From: Clostridia bacterium
Lineage (GTDB): Bacteria; Bacillota; Clostridia; Oscillospirales; QAMX01
Direction: 5' to 3'
NCBI GenBank assembly: GCA_017547975.1
Contig: JAFYNU010000116.1
Coordinates: 1-6,554, forward strand
Length of the DNA: 6,554 nucleotides
Shown here piece by piece: positions 1-5,707 of the stretch (its first letter is position 1; every line of letters begins with the position of its first letter). Both the position numbers and the translations under genes were made by a program. The notes below the pieces were generated by a model, which was not told the origin of the DNA, ran no database searches, and was given only the letters and a program-made list of their open reading frames with translations.

Positions 1-135
1 ATCGACCTGGGTCCCGAAGGGGGCAGCGGGGGCGGTGAGATTGTGTGCACCGGCACACCGGAGGAATGCGCCCAAACGGCGGGAAGCTACACCGGGAAAT
101 TCCTCAAGAAGATTCTGGAAGCAGAGGAAAAATAA
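1..135 (+). CDS. uvrA: UvrA, excinuclease ABC subunit A (C-terminal end only)
   Basis: Frame 1 is open from the left edge to a TAA at 133-135 and gives 44 residues starting IDLGPEGGSGGGEIV and ending SYTGKFLKKILEAEEK. The DLGPEGG-x-GGG-x-IV segment, the GTPEE step and the SYTG-x-(F/Y)L ending are the standard C-terminus of UvrA, just after the second ABC ATPase core. UvrA is the damage-sensing ATPase of cytoplasmic nucleotide excision repair; it works as a dimer and loads UvrB onto lesions. More than 850 residues of a normal UvrA (about 940 aa) lie outside the window, so its start and promoter cannot be judged. The gene converges on the URO-D-like gene, and a hairpin terminator begins two bases after its stop codon. 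No disruption is visible in this fragment. The family call is firm despite the short length, because this tail is distinctive. Confidence 0.93.
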   Translation: MDLGPEGGSGGGEIVCTGTPEECAQTAGSYTGKFLKKILEAEEK

Positions 136-137
136 GG

Positions 138-173
138 AAAACGACCGTTTCGAAAAAAGAAACGGTCGTTTTT
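138..173. terminator. Bidirectional intrinsic terminator between convergent genes
   Basis: The 14-base arm at 138-151 (AAAACGACCGTTTC) is perfectly complementary to 159-172, with a 7-base A-rich loop (152-158). On the plus strand the stem runs into TTTTT at 169-173. On the minus strand the same stem ends in TTTT, because the left arm begins with AAAA. It starts two bases after the uvrA stop and lies nine bases beyond the stop of the minus-strand gene ending at 182, so it can serve both convergent units. The U tracts are short and partly inside the stem, so efficiency in each direction is inferred, not shown. Confidence 0.88.
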
Positions 174-181
174 GTGTGGGT

Positions 182-1237
182 TTATTTGTAAAATTTCATC
201 AGGCCGTCCATGTAATCCTTCCTGTCGGTGGAAAGGGCTACGTTGACGTAGGTGTTGTCGGCAAATTCTGGCAGGGCGGGGAGCACGTCCCCGGTGATCA
301 TCAGCCGCTTGCCCGCATCCAGAATGGTCTTGTGCACCTCGGCCCATTCGATGGCGGCTTTTTGCCCGGCGCCAGGGACCCATTGCACCGCATTCAGACC
401 CGGGATGGATAAAATCTGGGGCAAATGAGCAAGTTCCCCGATGCCGTCCAGATGGTAGATGACGTTGGTGAGCTTTTCGGTGTCCCGTACCAGGGTGTCG
501 TGGACGAATTCCCGGTACATGTTGGGCCCGATCATGTAGCAGAAGTCGCACTGGGTGATATAGCTTGGGGTGGGACTCCATAGCCCCGACCAGTCGGTGT
601 GGCCCCCCTGGGGTTCCAGCACGGCGGAAAAATCCTTGTAGGCTTCGTACCATGCCGCCTCGATTTCACAGATGAGCCGCTTGACCTCATCCGGGTCGTC
701 ATACAGGTCCAGGAGCAGGTTTTCACTGCCACGGAAGGTGGCGGCCACGTCCATAACGCCCCCCAGGTCGGGCATGCCCATTTTTACCAGACCTTCCCAA
801 CGCTCCAGGCCGGCCTTGTAGATCTCCTTGATGCGCTTGACCCACATATTCTCCGGGTCGTACTTTACGTGAATTTCCGAAAGGGGAAGTTCATGCTCGG
901 GGAAGAACCAGACCTGGCCCCGGTCATGCTCCAGCTTTGCGCCGCAGAAGGCGGCCAGGACCCCGGGACCGAAGGCGGCAAAATTCAGCCGGGGATAGCC
1001 GTCGGCCAAAAATTCGTGGCGGGAAAGCTCTTCGTCCACCGCCTCAATCACCTCGGCGGGGGAGTATTCAAACAGGTGGCAGTTGGGCTGATCCAGATAG
1101 GGAGCCCGGGCCTTGCGCTCCACCTGGTAAACGTCGGTCAGTTCCAGATTCAAAAGGGGACGGCCCAGCGTTCCCTCCCAGAATTTCAGGTGGGCTTCCT
1201 CCACCCGCTTCATGCGCTCTTTATCAAAATGGATCAT
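182..1237 (-). CDS. URO-D-superfamily protein (uroporphyrinogen decarboxylase-like, function unknown)
   Basis: Encodes 351 residues, a usual length for a single-domain URO-D/methyltransferase TIM barrel. I recognise the family from the general pattern: PDLGGVMDVAATFRGSENLL at 156-175, a DDPDEVK helix at 180-186, ITQCDFCYMIGPNMYREFV at 227-245, YHLDG at 261-265, and VQWVPGAG (284-291) followed by a TGDVLP turn near 315-320. Heme-pathway HemE normally has an N-terminal RQAGR motif, which is absent. MtaA/CmuA-type Co-methyl transferases bind zinc through His-x-Cys plus a later Cys. Here the central motif is H262-L-D264, and no cysteine follows C233. No corrinoid protein gene is visible nearby. 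It is therefore a paralog of unknown substrate, probably cytoplasmic, since no signal peptide or membrane segment is seen. The start is the ATG at 1237, eight bases after GGGAGG. An in-frame ATG at 1276 lies inside the promoter spacer and cannot be on the transcript from that promoter. The gene appears monocistronic. Confidence 0.85.
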   Translation of the reverse strand: MIHFDKERMKRVEEAHLKFWEGTLGRPLLNLELTDVYQVERKARAPYLDQPNCHLFEYSPAEVIEAVDEELSRHEFLADGYPRLNFAAFGPGVLAAFCGAKLEHDRGQVWFFPEHELPLSEIHVKYDPENMWVKRIKEIYKAGLERWEGLVKMGMPDLGGVMDVAATFRGSENLLLDLYDDPDEVKRLICEIEAAWYEAYKDFSAVLEPQGGHTDWSGLWSPTPSYITQCDFCYMIGPNMYREFVHDTLVRDTEKLTNVIYHLDGIGELAHLPQILSIPGLNAVQWVPGAGQKAAIEWAEVHKTILDAGKRLMITGDVLPALPEFADNTYVNVALSTDRKDYMDGLMKFYK

Positions 1238-1245
1238 GACACAAT

Positions 1246-1251
1246 CCTCCC
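1246..1251 (-). promoter_or_regulatory. Ribosome binding site of the URO-D-like gene
   Basis: The minus strand reads GGGAGG, then eight bases, then ATG at 1237. This near-consensus Shine-Dalgarno decides the start of the URO-D-like gene in favour of 1237 over the longer in-frame option at 1276, which has no such site at the right spacing. Confidence 0.85.
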
Positions 1252-1266
1252 GGTTGATTTGGTTTG

Positions 1267-1295
1267 AGTATATCACAAAATTCCGGAATTGACAA
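1267..1295 (-). promoter_or_regulatory. Sigma-A-type promoter of the URO-D-like gene
   Basis: On the minus strand the -35 box TTGTCA (1295-1290) and the -10 box TATACT (1272-1267) are each one base from consensus and are separated by exactly 17 bases. Transcription would be expected to start near 1260, giving a leader of about 22 bases containing the GGGAGG ribosome binding site. The -35 box lies only one base downstream of the U-tract of the polC terminator, so the two elements are packed edge to edge. The box match and spacing are seen in the sequence; activity is inferred. Confidence 0.82.
1279..1290. repeat. 12-bp perfect palindrome in the promoter spacer (candidate operator)
   Basis: AATTCCGGAATT is its own reverse complement. 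It fills most of the spacer between the -35 and -10 boxes of the URO-D-like gene and touches the last base of the -35 box. A dimeric repressor bound here would block RNA polymerase. No regulator gene is in the window and I cannot match the site to a known regulon. A 12-bp palindrome can also occur by chance, so the operator role is inference only. Confidence 0.4.
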
Positions 1296-1296
1296 T

Positions 1297-1333
1297 AAAA
1301 AAACGCAAAACGCCGCCCCTTTTGGGCGGCGTT
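1297..1333 (-). terminator. Intrinsic terminator of the ispG-polC operon
   Basis: Read on the minus strand, ten bases AACGCCGCCC (1333-1324) pair perfectly with GGGCGGCGTT (1318-1309) across a 5-base loop. TTTT overlaps the stem foot (1310-1307), and after GCG a run of seven T follows (1303-1297). The hairpin begins nine bases after the polC stop. The strong GC stem plus U-run is a textbook Rho-independent terminator. It separates the operon from the URO-D-like gene on the same strand, whose promoter starts immediately downstream. Confidence 0.92.
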
Positions 1334-1342
1334 CCGTATTCT

Positions 1343-4300
1343 TTAGAAGAAGGAAATCTGTTCGCTGTCGGGGATATCGCCGAAGACGCCCAGTGCCTTG
1401 AGCTGGTCGGCGTTGGTGCGGGAAATGTGGCTACGGGAAATGATATCCTCCACCGACGTGAAGGGTCCGTCCTCTCTGGCGGCCACAATGCCTTGGGCGG
1501 CGTTTTCACCCAGACCCCGGATGGCGGAGAAGGGGAAACGGAGCTTTCCATCCTCAATGGTGAAGTGGGTGGCCTTCGACTTGTAAATATCCGGCGGCAG
1601 GAACTCGAATCCACGCAGATAGTATTCGTGGGTGACCTCGAAGGTTTTGGCAAGATCCTGGTCGATGGCGGCGGCACCCTTGTCCCCCTCGACCCGGCGG
1701 ATGAATTCCACCATGTGGGCGTCCCCCATGAGCATGGCTTCGGCGTCCAGGGCGGCGGCGCGGATGGTGAAGTAGGCGGCGTAGAAGGCCAGGGGATAAT
1801 GTACCTTGTAGTAGGCGATGCGGAAGCCGTTCACCACGTAGGCGGCGGCGTGGGCCTTGGGGAAGAGGTACTTGATCTTGTTGCAGGATTCAATGTACCA
1901 TTCGGGCACGTTGTTTTCCCGCATGATGGGGATCCACTCCGGTTTGAGCTTGCGGCCCTTGCGGACGCTTTCCATAATGGTGAAGGAAAGCTTGGGATCC
2001 ATGCCCATGCTGATCAGGTAGATCATGATATCGTCGCGGCAGCAGATGGTGCCGGTGATATCGGTGGTGCCAGAGGAGATCAGGTCCTTGGCGTTGCCCA
2101 GCCACACGTCGGTACCGTGGGAAAGACCCGAAATGCGGATCAGGTCGCCGATGGTGCCGGGCATGGTGTCCACCAGCATCTGCCGGACGAATTTGGTGCC
2201 GTATTCGGGCACCGCAATGGAGCCGGTTTCGCCGATGATATCGTCGGCTTCGATGTTGAGGGCTTCGTGGGTACTGTAAAGCGACAGGGTGGGCTTGTCA
2301 TCCAGGGGGACCTTCCGGGCGTCAAAGCCCGTCAGGTCGGTGAGCATGCGGATCATGGTGGGATCATCGTGCCCAAGGATGTCGAATTTCAGGAGGTTGT
2401 CCTCCATGGTGTGATAATCGATGTGGGTGGTGACGGTATCGCTTTCGGTGTCGTCGGCGGGGTGCTGGATGGCGCAGAAGTCGTAGATTTCGCTGGTGCG
2501 GGGAACCACGATCATGCCGCCGGGGTGCTGTCCGGTGGTGCGCTTGACCCCGGTACAGCCCAGAACCAGCCGGTATTCCTCTGCTTTGCAGGGCTTTTCC
2601 AGGTGGGGCCGCTCGTCGAAATACTTTTTCACGTAGCCGAAGGCGGTCTTTTCGGCAATGGTGCCGATGGTACCCGCCCGGAACACGTTTTCCTTGCCGA
2701 AAAGCTCGATAACCTGGGCGTGGGCATTGGCCTGGTCTTCGCCGGAGAAGTTCAGGTCGATATCGGGAACCTTGTCCCCTTCGAATCCCAGGAAGGTTTC
2801 GAAGGGAATGTTGAAGCCGTCCTTCAGGTACTTGGTACCGCAGTGGGGGCAGTTCTTGTCGGGTAAGTCGGCACCGATGGATTCCGACGGGGCGTCCCAG
2901 TCGGAATGGTGGCAGTTGGGGCAAACGTAGTGGGCGGGGAGGGAGTTGACCTCGGTGATACCGGCCATGAAGGCCACAACCGAAGAACCTACCGAACCAC
3001 GGGAGCCAACGATGTAGCCCCGGTCGTTACTGCCCTTGATGAGCTTTTGGGCGGTCATATACATAACGTCGTAGGAGTTGGAAATGATACAACCCAGCTC
3101 CCGGTCCAGCCGCTTCTGCACCACCTCCGGCAGGTCGTCGCCGTAGATGGAGTGGGCCTTCTGGAGTACGATGCGTTGCAGGTCCTCGGCGGAGTTTTCG
3201 ATGACCGGGGCAAACATTTCCTTGGGAAGGGGGCGGAAGCTTTCGCACTGGTCGGCGATCAGGTTGGTGTTGGTGACCACCACCTCGAAGGCCTTTTTCG
3301 GGGGGAGATAGCTGAATTCGGCCAGCATTTCCTCGGTGTTGCGGAAATAGAGGGGGGCCTGGTCGTCGGCATCCGAAAAGCCCTTTCCGGCCATCAGGAT
3401 CCGGCGGTAGACCTCGTCCTCCTTGTCTAAGAAGTGTACGTCGCAGGTGGCAACCACCGGGATACCAAGCTCGTCACCCAGCTGGACGATGGTCTTGTTG
3501 AAGTTTTCCAGGGTGGCCCGATCGGGAACCTCCCCGTTGCGGAGCATGAATTCGTTGTTGCCGATGGGCTGAATCTCCAGGAAGTCGTAGAATTTTGCAA
3601 TCTTGATGAGCTCCTTGTGGCTGGTACCGGAGGACACGGCGGCAAAAAGTTCGCCGGCTTCGCAGGCGGAGCCCACAAGCAAACCCTCCCGGTGGCGAAC
3701 CAGCTCGTGCCGGGGGATGATGGGCTGTTTGCGGGAATTCATGTGTTCCAGGTGGCCCTTGGAAATGAGCTTGTAGAGGTTTTTCAGGCCCACCTTGTTT
3801 TTGGCCAGGAAGAGAATGTGCCGCACCGGCAGGCTCTTGGCATAATGGGCCTTTTCGGTGTTTTCCCGGCGGCGGTCGTTCAGGGCGGCGTCCAGTTCGG
3901 CAACCCGGGTGACCCCCAGGGTCTCCTTGGCCATTTCCTTGAGCTTAACAAACATCAAGGCCAGGGTCTTGGTATCGTCGCTTGCGGTATGGTGCTTGAA
4001 TTTGGGAAGCTTCAGGGCTTCGGCCACCACGTTGAGCTTGTGCCGCTCCAGGTGGGGCATCAGGATCCGGGACATTTCCACCGTGTCGATGGAGGTGGGC
4101 TCGTAGTCGAGACCGTACTTTTCCGCCGCATGGGCAATGAAGCCGGTATCGAATGCGGCGTTGTGGGCAACGCAAACGTAACCCTTGGCGAATTCCAGGA
4201 AGGCCCGCACCGCCTCCTCGGTTTTGGGGGCGGAGGCCACCATGGCGTTGGTGATGCCGGTGAGCTCGGTGATGAAGGGGGGGATGGGCCGTTCGGGGTT

Positions 4301-5704
4301 CACGTAGGTGTGGAAATTGTCGATGATGGTGTCGTTGTGCACCAGGGAGGCAGCAATTTCGGTGATGCCATCCACCTCTTTCTTGGTGCCGGTGGTTTCC
4401 AGGTCGAAGCAGATGAAATAGCCGTCCAGGGACTCGTCCTTGTCACCCCGGACGATGGTCACGTCCTCCTGGTTATTGATGTAGTAGCCTTCGCAACCGT
4501 AAATTACCTTGAAATCAAACTTTTTGGCGGCCTTGGCGGCTTCGGGGTATGCCTGGGCTACGCCGTGGTCGGTGATGGCGATGGCAGGGTGGCCCCAGTA
4601 TTTGGCCCGGGCAATCAGGTCGGTGGCGCTGGAAACCCCGTCCATCTGGCTCATTTGGGTGTGCAGATGGAGCTCTACCCGCTTCTTTTCCGCCAGGTCG
4701 GGCCGAACCGTTTCTTCCCCCACCATGACCGAAATGGGATCCATGACGTAGTCGTCGTTGAAACGGTCGTATTTGTAGGTACCCCGGACGTAAAGGTACA
4801 TGCCGGCCTTGATCTTATCAATGAAGCCGTCGTCTTTTTCCAGATTGATGAGCTTTTTGAGACGCAGGGAAGAGGTTTTGTCGGTAATATCGAAGGTCAG
4901 GGCGGCGGAGGTGCCGTTGCGGAAATCCTTCCGCTCCACGAAGAAAACCTTGCCTGCGGCGGCGGTGTAGACCCCCGGGGCGGCGTATTCGCTGTTGGGG
5001 GTGATTTCCGAAAGGGGTACCAGCTCGTCCCCGAAGGGCTTGCCCAAAAGGGGTTCCCCGGGATGCATGGTTTTGGGGCGTGGCTTTTTGGCAAAAATGC
5101 GCTTTTGCACCGGTTCTGCCGCGGGGGCGGCTGCCGGGGCGGCGGGGGCATTTTTGCGAATGAGCTCCACCTCGTCGGACATTTTGGAGAGAATATCCCG
5201 GTCAAAGTCTTCCCCGGAAAAGCCGGAGGCCAGGGCAACGTGGCATTTCATGCCGGAGATACCGGCGAAGAAGAGGAAATCCCCCAAAACCCGTTCCACC
5301 TCCTCGGTGGCAAAGGGCAGGGAGGAGCAGGAAAGATGGAAGGTCACGTCACTGCCGCAAATCTCCACCCGGGCATCCTTAAAAAAGCCGTTGATGGAAA
5401 CGTGCTTCCGCTTCAGGTATCCGATGGCCAGGGGGGCTTCGGCGGGGGTGAAGGCGGGAAGCACCTCCACAATGGTCAATTCGGAAAGTCCGTAGGCCTT
5501 GGAAATACCGGCTTCCAGGGCGGAAAGAGCCTCGTGGGAAACCGGCACGTCAAAGGAAGCCGAGAGGGTGATTCCCCGGCTTTCCGATTCGATGCGCATG
5601 TGGTGGATATGGGCCCCGGCAAACAGCTCTTTCAGGGCGGCTGGGGGGGTATATAGGGTAAAAACCGCCCCGAAGGGCGGGTGGTTTTTTTCAATGTGTT
5701 CCAT
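1343..5704 (-). CDS. polC: DNA polymerase III PolC (Gram-positive-type alpha subunit with built-in 3'-5' exonuclease)
   Basis: The product has 1453 residues, a normal length for PolC, the replicative polymerase of low-GC Gram-positives. The N-terminal domain (about 1-180) joins through an Ala/Pro-rich linker (186-199) to an OB fold (about 240-330). The PHP domain starts at ELHLHTQMSQMDG (344-356, H346 and H348) with ITDH at 377-380, and resumes after the exonuclease with ATCDVHFL (752-759). The nested DEDDh exonuclease shows FDLETTG (D434, E436), HNAAFD (D519) and HHTASDD (H572, D577). The polymerase core has GSRGSVGSS (900-908), a four-cysteine zinc site (C928, C931, C952, C955), catalytic PDIDLNF (D981, D983) and FDILGHDDPT (D1108), LSHGTDVWLGNA (1194-1205) and FPKAHAAAYV (1281-1290). 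The protein ends in QISFF, a sliding-clamp-binding motif of the QLSLF type. All expected catalytic residues are present. The ATG at 5704 follows the ispG stop by three bases, with AAAGG six bases upstream. The gene ends at a strong terminator. Confidence 0.98.
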   Translation of the reverse strand: MEHIEKNHPPFGAVFTLYTPPAALKELFAGAHIHHMRIESESRGITLSASFDVPVSHEALSALEAGISKAYGLSELTIVEVLPAFTPAEAPLAIGYLKRKHVSINGFFKDARVEICGSDVTFHLSCSSLPFATEEVERVLGDFLFFAGISGMKCHVALASGFSGEDFDRDILSKMSDEVELIRKNAPAAPAAAPAAEPVQKRIFAKKPRPKTMHPGEPLLGKPFGDELVPLSEITPNSEYAAPGVYTAAAGKVFFVERKDFRNGTSAALTFDITDKTSSLRLKKLINLEKDDGFIDKIKAGMYLYVRGTYKYDRFNDDYVMDPISVMVGEETVRPDLAEKKRVELHLHTQMSQMDGVSSATDLIARAKYWGHPAIAITDHGVAQAYPEAAKAAKKFDFKVIYGCEGYYINNQEDVTIVRGDKDESLDGYFICFDLETTGTKKEVDGITEIAASLVHNDTIIDNFHTYVNPERPIPPFITELTGITNAMVASAPKTEEAVRAFLEFAKGYVCVAHNAAFDTGFIAHAAEKYGLDYEPTSIDTVEMSRILMPHLERHKLNVVAEALKLPKFKHHTASDDTKTLALMFVKLKEMAKETLGVTRVAELDAALNDRRRENTEKAHYAKSLPVRHILFLAKNKVGLKNLYKLISKGHLEHMNSRKQPIIPRHELVRHREGLLVGSACEAGELFAAVSSGTSHKELIKIAKFYDFLEIQPIGNNEFMLRNGEVPDRATLENFNKTIVQLGDELGIPVVATCDVHFLDKEDEVYRRILMAGKGFSDADDQAPLYFRNTEEMLAEFSYLPPKKAFEVVVTNTNLIADQCESFRPLPKEMFAPVIENSAEDLQRIVLQKAHSIYGDDLPEVVQKRLDRELGCIISNSYDVMYMTAQKLIKGSNDRGYIVGSRGSVGSSVVAFMAGITEVNSLPAHYVCPNCHHSDWDAPSESIGADLPDKNCPHCGTKYLKDGFNIPFETFLGFEGDKVPDIDLNFSGEDQANAHAQVIELFGKENVFRAGTIGTIAEKTAFGYVKKYFDERPHLEKPCKAEEYRLVLGCTGVKRTTGQHPGGMIVVPRTSEIYDFCAIQHPADDTESDTVTTHIDYHTMEDNLLKFDILGHDDPTMIRMLTDLTGFDARKVPLDDKPTLSLYSTHEALNIEADDIIGETGSIAVPEYGTKFVRQMLVDTMPGTIGDLIRISGLSHGTDVWLGNAKDLISSGTTDITGTICCRDDIMIYLISMGMDPKLSFTIMESVRKGRKLKPEWIPIMRENNVPEWYIESCNKIKYLFPKAHAAAYVVNGFRIAYYKVHYPLAFYAAYFTIRAAALDAEAMLMGDAHMVEFIRRVEGDKGAAAIDQDLAKTFEVTHEYYLRGFEFLPPDIYKSKATHFTIEDGKLRFPFSAIRGLGENAAQGIVAAREDGPFTSVEDIISRSHISRTNADQLKALGVFGDIPDSEQISFF
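5660..5691 (-). other. Terminator-like UUCG hairpin inside the first codons of polC
   Basis: On the minus strand, CCGCCC (5680-5675), a UUCG loop (5674-5671) and GGGCGG (5670-5665) form a perfect six-pair GC stem with an extra-stable tetraloop, followed directly by TTTTT (5664-5660). Seven A residues upstream (5691-5685) could pair with the U run around a CCAC bulge. This has the shape of an intrinsic terminator, yet it lies within polC codons 6-15, starting 24 bases after the A of the ATG. It could attenuate transcription between ispG and polC or mark an RNA-processing point. The structure is seen; any function is inferred, and the codons also encode an unremarkable peptide, KNHPPFGAVF. Confidence 0.5.
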
Positions 5705-5707
5705 GGC

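Noticed and set aside
182..1237. Annotating the URO-D-like gene as hemE
   Set aside because: The N-terminal RQAGR-type motif and other HemE signatures are absent, no heme genes are nearby, and the YHLDG and QWVPGAG motifs point to a different subfamily.
1238..1276. Longer start for the URO-D-like gene at the in-frame ATG at 1276
   Set aside because: This ATG lies between the -35 and -10 boxes, lacks a good RBS, and would add 13 residues not typical of the family. The ATG at 1237 has GGGAGG at proper spacing.
1289..2866. A 525-codon open frame on the plus strand, antisense to the 3' part of polC
   Set aside because: Same reason: a Gly/Val/His-rich shadow. It would also begin within the promoter and terminator region that serves minus-strand genes.
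877..5025. Similar 12-base strings TTTCCGAAAGGG near 877 and 5007 as a repeat element
   Set aside because: Both encode a PLSEI peptide in unrelated proteins with the same preferred codons. The matches stop at the shared residues, so this is codon-use coincidence.
3434..5656. A 740-codon open frame on the plus strand, antisense to polC
   Set aside because: It lies wholly opposite the unmistakable polC gene. Its translation is Gly/Val-rich with no recognisable domain, and it is explained by strong GC-biased codon use in polC leaving few stops in the opposite frame.
5651..5659. CCTATATAC on the minus strand as a -10 box for an internal promoter
   Set aside because: It lies inside polC downstream of its start, no -35 box is found at suitable spacing, and there is no shorter gene for it to serve.
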